Origin: Cladosporium sp. IMV 00045
Lineage: Eukaryota; Ascomycota; Dothideomycetes; Cladosporiales; Cladosporiaceae
DNA length: 64,000 nt
Assembly (NCBI GenBank): GCA_001931905.2
Contig: MSJI02000904.1
Coordinates: 124,001 to 188,000 of the forward strand
Reading direction: 5' to 3'
Positions 47,053 through 58,539 of the stretch are shown in pieces. Under the pieces are notes generated by a model. It saw only the letters and a program-made list of their open reading frames with translations, did not search any database and was not told the DNA's origin. The translations under genes were made by a program, and so were the position numbers. The first letter of the stretch is position 1, and every line of letters begins with the position of its first letter.

Positions 47053-48746
47053 TCAAAAAAGCGCGTTGTTAGCGCATGTAAACACATTCAAAGCATCATC
47101 TGGGTCCTGCACTCTGGCGTTGAGATCAGAGATCGATGTGTAGAGGCCAAAGACCGTCAAGAATGCGGAAGCTGTTGGGAAAGTTGTTAGCCACATCATC
47201 AAAAACAAGTGTTGGAGTTGGCCTACCGAGAATGAGAAACCAGTTGAACACTGCCAGACAAGCCTTGCGCCAGGTCGAGAATTGCTGGCCCCAGTTGATG
47301 AAGATCCATTGTGCGTTGGCCATGCCGAATGTGAACCTTTCAAGGGTTAGTTCGACTGCCACAAACAATTTGCAGGCGATGCATCACTCACCATGTGACG
47401 AAGATAGCAGAAGAAATGGCCAAGATCGAGTTGAAAGCAGGCACAGCGTTGGCAAGAACAAAAGCCACCACCCAGAACAAAGTACCGCAACCGAGCCAGA
47501 CGCCCCAGGTCGTGAACGTGTTGTCGGTGAGCTTGTACTTGCTCTTGATCACCGTGTCCATGGCAAAGTTGTACATGAACTTGATGCCCGTATGCCCGAA
47601 AACCAGACCAGAACCAAGCATGGTGGGAATAAGGATGCCGTACGCCACCTTGGCTGCGACACCGGGAGCAGAGCCCAAGGCGGGAGACACGGTGTACTGT
47701 CCAGCGAGATGGTAGATCACGCATGCGATGATGACGTACAAGGGAACCGCGAGGGCGTTAAGCCAGATGATAGCGGGCGTGTAGTCTTTGTTGGGGTTGC
47801 GCATTTCACACATGACTGTGACGAAGGCTTGGTTTCCGGCGTAGGCAAAGGCGACGTTCAGGACGGATTCAAACTGAGTGGTCATGGGTGCCAGAGGGTT
47901 TGGACCGAGTCTCATGACGAGCGGCTCGTTGGCTGGCTCGTCAAAATATCCAGTGGTGTCGGTATTGGGGCCATTGACACCAAGAGCGATGACCGTGATG
48001 AGTACGGCGCCGACTGGTAAAGTCAGTATAAAGGACTGTTATATGAATATAAGTAGTCAACTCACGAATGCTAATCGTAGCAGGGATACCGAACCAGCCT
48101 GCAAAGTTCAAGCTGCGAGGCATGCACAGCAACCAGCAGGCAATCATGGGAATACCAATAAATCCAACGGTGCAGAGAGCGTGCTCAGAGATCGTATTGA
48201 AGCCAATGGACAAAGTCACGTTGGCAGATGCACAGATCAGACACAAGTTGAGCACATGAGCAGATCCAACGATGGCCTGCAGTGGACGACCTCCCATGAT
48301 TCGGCCGACATCTACAACATCTCTGATCTGAGGATACCGACGATAGAATTGGATAAGAATGTATGCCGTGTATGTGGCGAGCATGCCAAGAAGGATAATC
48401 GTAAAGATGCCGGGAATGAGACCAATCGTGTGAAGCATTCCAGGAAGACTGAGAATACCAATGCCGACTTGGTTGGTAAAGAAGATCAAGGTCGTCTATT
48501 CGATCACAGCGTTAGAAGTGGATTGGTTCACTTGTTGCTGTGAGGCGGTCTTACGCGAAATCGTCCAATTTTGGTGCCACCATAATGGTCTTCCATCTCG
48601 CCGTATGCTGTATCATTTTCTGGATAATGAGGGTAGTTGACTGCTGTCTTCTTGTCGCCGAGGCCCTCGAATCTGTTCGGCCAAGTGTCCAGTCCATCGT
48701 TGGGACTGTGCATGGCATAGTGATCCTGCGGGTGTGTTCGCGACAT
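47053..48746 (-). CDS. AAAP-family amino-acid transporter (Mtr-like)
   Basis: Predicted plasma-membrane proton-coupled permease for neutral amino acids, resembling N. crassa Mtr. Five exons on the minus strand: 48746-48555, 48495-48066, 48013-47392, 47336-47227, 47171-47053; 490 residues. The hydrophilic N-terminus (about 64 residues) is followed by the family's first helix region TTLIFFTNQVGIGILSLPG, then about ten further hydrophobic helices. Conserved pieces include FAYAGNQAFVTVMCEM and the end ASAFLTVFGLYTSISDL. All four introns (52-59 nt) have GT-AG ends and restore frame; phases are 0, 1, 2 and 1. The first true ATG is at 48746, as the frame upstream offers only TTG. Substrate is not deducible. 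Confidence 0.9.
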
Positions 48747-50251
48747 GGTGATATCCAGAGCGCGCAACGCGAGATTGTCGAAACCGGGACTCAGATGGAC
48801 GTTGAAGACCCCGAACCCGGGCGAAAGCTGGGTATTATAGAAACATCTTCCGGCGGACCAAGGTCACAAGAACGCAACCCACAAGACCTTATCTGGTGCC
48901 AACGCGCGGGTCGGAGGTGCCGAGCAGGCATCTTGAAGAGATACGCCGTTCAATGTGATAATGCCAATGCTCTAACTGATACGCCCTTGGCGCCACGTGC
49001 ACCTGCGATACTACATCGCCTCTTAGACCATTATTCGACAAGGAGACAAGCGAGCCGCCGCACAATTAAGCTGACCGTTCTCAGGGTCATTCCCACAAAA
49101 TCACACTTGCGACCTGCCCAATCAGTCTGGTGATATTCTTGGAGGCCGTACGCCGTATCTTGACTAAATCCTATGAGTGGCTGTCTGTAACAGCGACCCG
49201 GACTTGGAGCCGCTTAGGAGGTCTTGGAAGTGTGAAGTCATCTGCGTGCTCCGCGGCCTCGCTATTCGGATGTGGCCTGTCCGCATGTATTCAAATATAC
49301 CGCGGCCCGCAACGAAATGAGACCTGCCACTCGGGCGCATTCTGCTGCAGAGAAGCAAACGAGCATTCTTTGACTTCCACCGTGCTCCATTTTCCCCGTG
49401 GAGACATCAAACGTGGGATTTATAGCCTTGGGCAAACCGCCGAAATACCAGAGCACTCCGGTAATGATCGGCAGATACTTCAATTGCGCTTACCATTCGA
49501 AATTACTACATTTTGCCGTCCTAGTCTGGGCGCCAGGATCGCAGTATTGTCCTAATAACAATGGCCGTTCGCCGCCTTTGGAGACGGCCGCCGCTCGCCT
49601 CCTGCACCAACTTTGAATTGTGAATATATATCCCGATCAAGCCCACGGTGTACTTCACAGAAGCCAGGCGAAGCAACACCAGCAAATGCTGACAGGAATG
49701 CCTCTGGTAATTCCGTGACGGAAAGTTGTGCTGCTTGGCTGAAATTGTGCTGCATCCAAAGACGAAAGCTCATCTTGATGATTCCAAGCATCTGGAGGCA
49801 GGAAGACCCAATAAGAGGACATTTTCGAAACTTGAACAACATTCCATATGCTTGTCATGAAGCAAGTGACGTCCAGCCGGAAGCCGCGGTGATCCGATCT
49901 GCCTTTAATATATCTTATGTACGGATTATGTAGGTGGCTTGCCAAAAGAGGATCGGCGCCGCGCTGAGAACGCCTCCCGCGAAGGGCACGAAACTCAAAG
50001 ATCGGGTGGCGCCGCCTATAGGGTAAGGCTGAAAATGAGTAATCTTGCACTCACCATTGACCTTGTCTCGTCGAACATGATATTGTTAAGCAAGATATGG
50101 GAGGGTAGCTCTGACCTGAGCAGTATAAAATACCCTCGTAGAAGTCATGGATCAAGTGTCAATTCCAATACCAGCAAAAACTTCATTCAGCACTCAGTTA
50201 CCACTGCTTGCTACTACTTGATTGACTAACAATCCACCAACTTTTGCGCCA
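48747..50251. other. Gene-poor region
   Basis: About 1.5 kb between the transporter start and the zinc-finger gene, which point away from each other. Both promoters should be here. Small frames on both strands (for example minus 49262-49483 and 49552-49842, plus 49613-49933) lack motifs and are not called. Confidence 0.5.
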
Positions 50252-51220
50252 ATGCCACTCGGCGGTGTGATCACAACGACGACAACAACAACAACGAATA
50301 TCATGACGAGTAATTTGAATCCACGCGACACTGTCGTCGCTCAACATCTCGATTCAACGATCGATCAAGGCAGCGCTGTCCATCCATCTTCTGGCGGTTT
50401 CGAGCACTCATTCGATGTCTCGCAATGTTTGTTCTGCAATCAGGACAACATCAATTTGGATCTCAATCTTGAACACATGTCAAAAGCCCACGGCTTGCGG
50501 ATAGACGCCGCCCACTTATTGGTCGATATCGAAACGCTCCTCGCCTATCTACACTTCGTCATCTCTGATTACTACGAGTGTCTTTATTGTGGATCTCAGC
50601 GAAGCACCCGACAAGCAGCGCAGCAGCACATGATGGGAAAAGGCCATTGCCGATTCGATCTGATGGACGAGGACGCTGAGATCCGAGACTTCTACGACTC
50701 CTCGTCAGACTCAGATACCGCAGAGCAAGTGCACCGAAGACTCTCAACCATGCGTATCTCAGACAAATCTCAACTACCAGCAAAGGCTCGTTTGAGGAGA
50801 TCCAGACCGTCAAAACAATCAGATCGACAACCCTCCGACATACCGGTCTACGCCGACCAAGCACTGCCGACATCGACTCCACCTTCCCACATGAATGTCG
50901 AGCCAAGCTCGGAAACCACCGAGAAACCCTCTCGTTCCCCGGGAACCCTAAGCGCAAGAGCACTGAAGCAAGAAGTCACGCATGACAAGCAGCTGTCACG
51001 GCTTCGTGCGAACGACTTGAGAAGTCTCATGCACTTGCCTGTCTCGCAACAAAGGGCATTGCTGGCCACTCATCACAAGCAGGGGGAGAAAGCTAGGAGA
51101 ACGGAGCAGGTCAAGCGGGGTAATTTGGAGAGGGCTGGGAATCATACCAATTGTTTGGATAAAATCAGACTTGTGAGGAAGCCTCCTCATACGGGTAATG
51201 TTCATAGCTTGAATCGTTGA
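50252..51220 (+). CDS. C2H2 zinc-finger protein, Rei1/ZNF622-like
   Basis: Resembles the paired zinc-finger region of Rei1/Reh1 (ZNF622), cytosolic factors of late 60S ribosome maturation, but only that part. One exon, 322 residues from the ATG at 50252; the frame runs upstream only to a TTG. A Thr-rich stretch encoded by ACA/ACG/ACC repeats is near residues 8-16. Two fingers follow: CLFCNQDNINLDLNLEHMSKAH at about 60-80 and CLYCGSQRSTRQAAQQHM then GKGHCRFDL at about 112-137. The C-terminal half is basic, with DLRSLMHLPVSQQRALL and a Lys/Arg-rich end. It lacks the first U1-type finger and is shorter than true Rei1, so it may be a specialised paralogue or a regulator. Function is uncertain. 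Confidence 0.78.
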   Translation: MPLGGVITTTTTTTTNIMTSNLNPRDTVVAQHLDSTIDQGSAVHPSSGGFEHSFDVSQCLFCNQDNINLDLNLEHMSKAHGLRIDAAHLLVDIETLLAYLHFVISDYYECLYCGSQRSTRQAAQQHMMGKGHCRFDLMDEDAEIRDFYDSSSDSDTAEQVHRRLSTMRISDKSQLPAKARLRRSRPSKQSDRQPSDIPVYADQALPTSTPPSHMNVEPSSETTEKPSRSPGTLSARALKQEVTHDKQLSRLRANDLRSLMHLPVSQQRALLATHHKQGEKARRTEQVKRGNLERAGNHTNCLDKIRLVRKPPHTGNVHSLNR

Positions 51221-52333
51221 TTTGGTTGGAGGCTACTCTAGCTTCTTGGCGGAATCTTTGGAATGAACATTCTTGTTGCCTGACATGATTCCTTCTCACG
51301 AATATGGTATATCTGAATGGCGTTCATTGGTTCGAATCATGTTTTCTGACATTAAAGTGTAATTTCACTCCTCGAGTGATGAGTTGATAATCGTTACCGC
51401 GGTCATCCGTGATGTTAGACGTTGCGATGAGTAGGATGCTGAATTGTCTTGAACCTATCATCTGTAAATTCAAGGTGAATATGACGGGATTAGGCGTTTT
51501 TAAGGGGGCCTTTCACATGGCGAAAGCTCATTTCAAGCAGCTGAATGATCGTATGTAGCCATCGTCTCATCTCATTATGAGTCATCATCCATTGCCTCAA
51601 CGGCGTCGTGCAGAGCCGTCTCAAGTCCAATAAAGGGAATCTGATATCCGCTGTTTGTTCATGTTTTTTTTGGGGGTGCTCAAGGTCAAAGTGAGAATTG
51701 TTCGGACTATTCGTAATGATGAGGGGACTTTGTCGAAAGGCGGCAGGATCGGAGGGCACACGCAAGGCGGCCCACGGACATTTCAGGTCGGAATACGATC
51801 TCTTCTTAATGTTTCCAGCTTCGTACAAAACAGCGGTGTCGCTGACTTTTTAGCTTGTCCTTAGTATGCTATGAGAGCAGGGAAATGGCAGAGCGTGTCA
51901 TCAAGCTTCTTCTTGAGAGTAAAGTAAAACACTTAGGCAACAATGAGCTTTTGGTGAGTATTCGATCAACAGCACTTGTTTAATTGGGCAAATGCAGAAA
52001 TTAAATTGCCAGCTCTCAAATAGGACACGGTGGTATCACCACATAATGGTGAGAGGCGTGCGTCATGCAGGTTGCCCGCATTTGGGCCATCGATATTGTG
52101 AGGCTGATTCTAGGCCACGGCCGATATCCAACCCTTAACGCAGCTGCATAATAAACAAAATCAATGGAAGAATTCTCAGCTTCACCGAATGGCAAGTATG
52201 TACGCCTGCCGGGGTTCTCGCGCATCGATAATTGTTATTCAAATTGGACGCGCGCCTCTCATTGTCTTCGATCATAACCCACGCTTGACAACCTAATTCA
52301 GCAACCCCACGGAACAAGACGATTTTTGAAGTA
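51221..52333. other. Intergenic region upstream of type III PKS
   Basis: About 1.1 kb. No supported gene; the longest minus-strand frame (51490-51828) has no motif. The right end should include the polyketide synthase promoter. Confidence 0.5.
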
Positions 52334-53632
52334 ATGGTGCCACACGTGCAAGGATCTGATCCAGCACCACGGGTATGGATTGTTGGTCTAGGGAGCCAGT
52401 ACCCAGATCATCTCATCGGTCCGGACGATCTGGATGCCTTCGCCAGAAGATATTACGACACGGAAAGCAAAGGGTGCGAGCCATCCAGCTACGAAGATAC
52501 ATGAACCGAGCTCACAACAATCAATAGTCTCCAGAAGCTCCTCGCAATCAACAAAAGGACCGACATCCAGACCCGCGCTTCTGTCGTAGATGCGAACAGA
52601 GGCATCATTGCAAAACCCAAACCACCCACCATTGCGGACTTGGATGTTCATTTCCGTGACGTCGGCGTGCGGCTGGCAGTCCAAGCATGCGAGAAAGCGT
52701 TGCAAGACGCTGGCATCGGACCAGAAGACATCACTCACACGGTGGCCGTGACTTGCACGAACCAGGGCAACCCAGGCTACGATCTCCTCGTCAATCAGAA
52801 ATTGGGTCTACCACCTAACGTCGATCGCTCCCTCCTCCATGGCGTTGGATGTGCCGGAGGTCTATCTATCATGCGAGCAGCGGCTCAGATGGCTCTTGCT
52901 GCTACTGCTCGTAGGCGTCCTGCTCGAGTGCTCGCGTTCGCGTGTGAGTTGTGTACGCCAAACGTACGCAGCGAGCTGGCAGCTGCAGAAAAAAGTCTAC
53001 CCGCGGATGTGTGTGTTGCCGCTACGCTCTTCTCAGACGCCGCTGCTGCGTTTATTCTGGTGAATGATCTAGGCCTCGGGCATTGTGAGGCGCAATTTGA
53101 GGTTATGGCATTCGACAATGCTGTGCTACCAGACACGATACAGCAGATGAGTTTTCTTGCCACTCCTTCAGGTAGGCTGTGAAGTTCATCCGATAGAGAA
53201 AGGCCGTCTGACCATCTGTCGATAGGATCCCGCACCGTCTTGAGTCGAGCTATTCCAGGACTTGCGACCAAGGCCGTCGCATTAATGTTCGCCAGCCTAG
53301 TCTGCGAGTACTCGGCAAATTTTGGAGACACGATTCTGGGACCGCAAGACTTCGACTGGGCGCTACACCCTGGCGGGGAGGCCATCATTGACGGTGTTCA
53401 GTATATCATGTCATTGACTAACGAGCAGCTTGAAGCTTCTCGTGAGGTGTATCGCACTCGCGGGAATTCCTCCAGTCCTACGGTCCTAATTGTGCTGGAT
53501 ATGTTGCGAACGGTCGAGAAGGCAAGTCAGCATGTAGTGGCTACTTCGTTTGGTCCAGGCTTGTCGATAGAAATGGCCATGATGTGGCGGTGCTACACGA
53601 CGAGGGCATCGATACCATTGTCGACTTCATAG
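52334..53632 (+). CDS. Type III polyketide synthase (chalcone-synthase-like)
   Basis: Homodimeric ketosynthase predicted to extend an acyl-CoA starter with malonyl-CoA and cyclise the product (pyrone or resorcinol-type); substrate unknown. Three exons: 52334-52473, 52528-53171, 53226-53632; 396 residues, the normal family size. The N-terminus has VWIVGLGSQYP. The catalytic triad is complete: Cys155 in LLHGVGCAGGLSIMR, His309 in WALHPGGEA, Asn342 in YRTRGNSSSPTV. The family GFGPG loop reads SFGPGLSIE near the C-terminus. Both introns (54 nt each) carry in-frame stops if retained, and splicing restores homologous sequence (YYDTESKGLQKLLAINKRTD; FLATPSGSRTVLSRA). A Zn2Cys6 regulator and a broken oxygenase follow on the same strand, suggesting a small metabolite cluster. 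Confidence 0.92.
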
Positions 53633-54412
53633 TTTGTGTGGCTGCTGAGAATGAAGAGACGGAACGAACAGCATAACTGTACGTTCAAGAACGGTCGCCC
53701 ACAGTCGAATGGCGTGGCAGGATGGCAGATTCAAACCAACCCAAAGCGCCAATTGTTATTGTCTTAAATCTCCTGTCGCTCTGCTTCTGACACCCCTCAC
53801 CACTCCCTCAGTCGGAAAGCATCGGCATTCCACTCGTGTAATCCGTCGTCATCAAGCTTGTCATAGCTGTAATCTCCATTATACCTACTTCCCCTCTCTC
53901 TTCTCGACTTTACGATATCGATTAGATTGCTCGCGATTTTTACAGTAGAACCATTTGCATTAGCGCCCGCTGCGCAGAGTCACGTGTCATCGACACACGC
54001 CCCTAGCTTCGTACTACTCGCATCTCGACTTCGGGTTTCGCATCTAGTAACGATGATAGAATATCTGGGGGATGTTCCACTATACAAGGGAGAGGAATGC
54101 ATGAAAGAGGTATACAAACCTAGTGATTTCCTGACAGGAAAACTGTTCCCTCACTGAGCCAAGCTATGCCGTAGCTCTACGCGTGCACCTGCCTCTAACC
54201 CTGTGTCTTACCTGGGCGGACTAAACTTAGCTCAGAGGTAGGGGTGGGTCGGGCCATGGACCCACTCAGACGTTGGATCACCGGATGTAGACACTCACAG
54301 TACGATAGCAGCTTTCGCTGTGCTACTCGTACTCAAGACTTCAGTATCAGCAACTCTCAAGCTGTGGAAGAACGTCCATGACAATTTCCCCTAGGCGAAA
54401 CGAGGCGAGGCG
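53633..54412. other. Intergenic region PKS-regulator
   Basis: About 780 bases between two plus-strand genes of the putative cluster. No motif-bearing frame seen. Confidence 0.5.
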
Positions 54413-56500
54413 ATGCAGCCCTTACAACATCAAGCTCGCTTGACTCGGAGGCGACGTGGCGCGTTGACTGTGGTGGCGTGTGAGGCTTGCCGTCGCAAGA
54501 AGATCAAGGTGAGCAATCAGTATGCCAAAAGTGAGCCCCCAATATCGCTGACACATTCCCCGCCTGGAGTGCAACGGTGAAAGGCCAGTCTGTCGTGCTT
54601 GCAATACTACTCGCTCGCCTTGCGAATATTCCGTGCAGGAGGCAAATCTCAGCCGCCGGCAGGCTCTTCAGCAGGATCATGATATTTTGAAGCTCGAAAC
54701 CGACCACTTGCGGGAACTCTATATGCTGATGCATGCTCTCTCGGACGCCCAAGCCTTGAATGCGTTTAGGATGATCCGAGACAATCCGAACCCTCTAGCA
54801 GTTTTAGACTTCTTACGACAGCAAGATGTTGTCCTTCCTAGAGCTGTGCCGCCTCCAGACGTGGAAATGAGATCCAGTCTGCTCAAGCTCGACGAAGCAG
54901 CTCTGCATGCCAGCCTTATCAAGGTGCAAGCGACGCCCTGGACTACTGTCGTAGGCGACGGCATACTCTCGGAGATACTGTCAGAATTCTTTGCTTGGGA
55001 GGCTACTGCACTATACCACTGTTTCGATCGTGAAGCAATCTTGGACGATATGAAGCGCAACAATCTCGATGATACCCAGTATTGCTCTCCGCTACTTGTA
55101 AACGCAATGTGTGCAGCGCGATGCGTAAGCAATGCCGATTTTGACTTGATCAAGACGCGTGACTGAACCAAAGGCGTAGATGAACTACCGCCGAGGCAAA
55201 ACCTACAGTCACATTCTGGGCCATGATCTCACAAGCTTGTTCCTTGCCGAGAGCAAAAAGCTTCTGCATATGGAACAGGGGGCCAAGTCCATCATGACTG
55301 TACAGGCTCTTTCACTATTGTTTGCTGTCGAAGTCGGCCTCGGAAGGGATAGAGCCGGTTTGGTCTACCGGTACTCTTCTTACGACATGCTGAAGTGCCT
55401 AGGGCTTGAAAATGAATATCATCAACTTGAAGATGGAGAGCACTCACAGGCGCGTAGAAAGCAAGTCATTTCTAAGCTCTGTTGGGGTCTTTTTGCTTCA
55501 GAATGGTACGTTGAATTGTCTACTATTACGACGTCGAAACTGATTCAGTTGGTCTTAGCAACTATGCTCTCATTTACAATCACCCGTCTCTTGTTCCCCA
55601 ACCGTCTCGAATCGCACGGAACTTCCATGCCGATGCAGACGCTTTCAATGCCTATCGCGACTTAGCAGAGTCGCATAAGGCACTTTATCCACAGCTTGTG
55701 GATGGTGTTGTCGATGCGACGATTCGCACGGCGAGTCTGGCTTTCGAGGCGTCATTATATGGCACCGAGACGCACAACGTGAAAGGAAGTGCTATTGATG
55801 TCCAAATCAGGATAACATTTGTTCAGCAGCTGCAGGAGATGGCCATTAGCTTTGGAGAAGGTCTTAGCCTCGAGCAGAATTTTCTGCATCAGACATGTAT
55901 CTTGAGGTACGTGAAAAGACTGTCTGACTCCTTAAAGCAATCTCTCTTACAAGGCATAGCCTCTGGGCAGATGTCATCGCTCTAGCCATTCTTCGTCCTC
56001 TCAATCCCCAGACGACATTCCAGGACGGTACCACGCTTCAGGACGTTGTCCTACAGATCTGCGAAGGCTGTGTTCGAAAGGCAGAGCGTTACTGTGCGCT
56101 TTACACTACCCAAGGCTGCGCTCTCTTTCTTCTTAACATTGCGTTCCACGTAATGATGAGCATAGCTCCATTCTTGAAGGAAACGAGGACTCACAACACG
56201 CTCGCACAAATCAGCTACATTTGCAGACTGATAACGCGAGACTATCCGACAGCTAGCACAATCCTTCGCGGCATACGAGCATACGTGTGGAGCATTGGGC
56301 TTTTGATTCCCGTGATCGCGCAGCCGTTCTTTGAGGGTATGGCCGAGAGAGAGATTGCGGAGGATATCCCTAATAGTTTCTACATTCCACATTCCGATGA
56401 GATGAGGCGAGCATTGTCAGGTTCTGGACCCCAAACAACAATGTCAGCTGAAATGGGCTCACTGATTGCGCAATGGAGCAGGTCGACTGCACTGTACTGA
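54413..56500 (+). CDS. Zn2Cys6 transcription factor, putative cluster regulator
   Basis: Nuclear DNA-binding regulator, plausibly controlling the adjacent polyketide synthase (inference from position). Five exons: 54413-54508, 54570-55124, 55180-55505, 55559-55906, 55960-56500; 621 residues. The zinc cluster spans residues 23-50 with six cysteines (CEACRRKKIKC, then CRACNTTRSPC); the first intron falls exactly before the third Cys, a common position in this family. A coiled-coil-like segment follows (ALQQDHDILKLETDHLRELY). The fungal-specific domain occupies about 150-500, with GCVRKAERYCALYTTQG. Each intron carries GT-AG ends and restores frame. In two cases a nearer AG exists, but only the chosen one avoids an in-frame stop or keeps the family sequence (NYALIYNHPSLVPQPSR; SLWADVIALAILRPLN). 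Confidence 0.88.
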
Positions 56501-56743
56501 ATCAATGAATGCTAACGAGTTAGCTTCTCGTGTGACCTCTCTACGGCTGACAGGTGGCAACACTGTGAATGCTGTGTGGTCAATTAGTAGTATAGTGACG
56601 CGCATTCCGATACAATTGCAGTTGTCCCATATCATTCTTGCGCTCACACAGATTTAGTAAACTTTAGCCAATTTCGATTTGCACATTCTAGCTGCCTTCG
56701 CTCTGGCTCGCATATACTCTGTCTGAGAGGCACCTGATTTAAA

Positions 56744-57374
56744 ATGGACTCGCTTTCGAGCTTGGATTGCTATTTAGATCATCCTGAAGGCGAGTTCAAT
56801 TCGGGTCTGTTCGACTACCACGCAGAGCTTCTCAAACTGGCACGACGTCTGACTAGGACCTTTGCGCTGACCTTGCATCTGCCGGAAGATGTCTTCGACC
56901 AGTACATCAAACGACCAGATGCCGGTATGCGCGTGTTGCATTATCCAGCGCAGACCCGCTCGCGAGACGACCAGCAAGGCATCGGTGCCCACACGGATGT
57001 CGAATGCTTCACCATCGTCACGCAAGATGATGCAGGCGGACTGGAGGTTCTGAACAAAAAAGGTCATTGGGTCAAAGCAAAGCCGATTCCAGGCTCGTTT
57101 GTCGTCAACATTGCAGACTGCTTCCAGCGACAGACGAACGATTTCTTCGTCTCGACGGTCCATCGCGTGATCAACGAGAGTGGCAAAGAGCGCTACTCTG
57201 CGCCTCTTTTTCTGGGGCTTCGATCGGAGCAAAGTGTTGGACCCCGTGCCAACCTGCATCGACGCACAGAACCCCATGAAGTATCCGGTCATGACTGCCG
57301 GCGAGTATTACGCTTGGAGGACCAACAAGCGGAAAAGCTCAGGGCAGCAGAGTGTTGCACCTGCAAGCACGTAG
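56744..57374 (+). pseudogene. 2-oxoglutarate/Fe(II) oxygenase, truncated and frameshifted
   Basis: Remnant of an isopenicillin-N-synthase-like dioxygenase, a family that hydroxylates or desaturates metabolites. The first reading frame (56744 onward) has the catalytic core: GIGAHTDVECFTIV with the HxD iron ligands, FVVNIADCFQRQTND, and distal His in FVSTVHRVINESG followed by ERYSAP (2OG-binding Arg and Ser). Just after this, around the five-T run at 57207-57211, homologous sequence shifts into another frame (WGFDRSKVLDPVP, then PMKYPVMTAGEYYAWR) ending at a TAG at 57372-57374. The unshifted frame reads unrelated sequence to 57382. The usual N-terminal DIOX_N part (about 100 residues) is also absent, and I find no upstream exon for it in the 243 bases after the regulator gene. 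A sequencing error could explain the shift but not the missing start. Confidence 0.8.
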
Positions 57375-58539
57375 TGGTATAGGTATATTTGATCCTAAAG
57401 AATCTTTGAGAAGGTCGAGTTTGGACTGTGGGATTCGGCTTTGAATTCGAGTCTCGATGGAAGGTACGTTGTGTTAGCTCCTCGTTCTGTCGTGTTTTAT
57501 TCGAAACGTTTAGGTCCCGAACTACGATCTCATGCCAGCTGACAGCAGTATAGGAGTCTATAGGCTTGGAAGGCAGTATCGTTACAGTATTAATACCTTG
57601 GTTGCGTAGTCATTCAGACACCTTCTCAATCTGAGCTTGATTGGCTTGCGTGACTGCTGTCCTACGCAGCGACTACTATTGCGTATCAAGCTGTCAAGTG
57701 CGTATCGAACAATCTGCGTAGTTATTGCATTTCCGGTGTAAATATGGTAGTGAGTGGTGTCTACCGTGTGATCGCCACATAGCGTGAGTCAGAAGGTAGG
57801 GTATCTTCCAGAGCCTGGCAAGTTCGGCTAGACTTTCAGATGACTTAAAACCATTCGTGCAATGCTCGTTTGATGTGCAACTTTGATTGCACCCCAGGCA
57901 GCGTCCAGCGCTTCCTAGGCACGGGCAAGTAGCAAACATATTCCTGGAACTAGTAAGCGAGTGGCGACGGTTCGCGGTCCATATTAACGTCTTGCAGGAG
58001 TCGCCGCGCAGGTTGAATCATGCAGCTCTCAGGCACGGGCAGGCGACAATCACGTTCTCACGTTCCTGCAATGTGATACCAGCAAACGAGTCACGTGCCT
58101 CAGATTGTTGCCTGGAAGCGCCAAGCCCGTCCGGGGGCGGGTGACAATTGTATGCTCCGCTCTACCATACATAATAATCACTGAACCTTGCGACTAGTAC
58201 TAGAGTGTGTGACAATCTGGGAATCCCGCCTGTTGTATGTTATTGTCTCTCTCTTTGCCATGTTCAGATATAATGATTACCTGAGTGTTCTGTACGCATA
58301 ACAAAGCGCGCAGAAGATCGCGATGTAGAAAGAAGCACTCACGATGTTTCATCAAACTACCCCTCCGCTCATCGTGCATATGCACAAGGTGCCGCATGTC
58401 GTGTCGCGTGAGGCTGAAGGTAGGCGAGGCGCATACTGGTGCCCGACTCCGCCACTCTGCTTGCCGACATGAACCAGATACAAGAGCATGAACACCAGTC
58501 TTCAGCCTCTTTTTCTTCATTTGAAGAGGTCATGACTGC
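57375..58539. other. Intergenic region between oxygenase remnant and DUF8035 gene
   Basis: About 1.2 kb without a supported gene. It contains a 31-base segment (57837-57867) that recurs at 62799-62829 beyond the DUF8035 gene, and two loosely similar stretches beginning AGGCACGGGCA near 57917 and 58031. Confidence 0.55.
57837..57867 (+). repeat. Direct repeat flanking DUF8035 gene, left copy
   Basis: 31 bases beginning CAGATGACTTAAAACC match the copy at 62799-62829 in 27 positions, same orientation. Weaker similarity continues for about 15 bases. Confidence 0.6.

Noticed and set aside
48540..49133. 197-codon plus-strand frame overlapping the transporter start
   Set aside because: It overlaps the well-supported first exon of the minus-strand transporter and has no motif.
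50222..50251. Zinc-finger protein starting at 50222
   Set aside because: The codon is TTG; the first ATG in frame is 50252.
51325..51345. tRNA-like B-box (GGTTCGAATC)
   Set aside because: No A-box at the right distance and no cloverleaf pairing in the flanking 70 bases.
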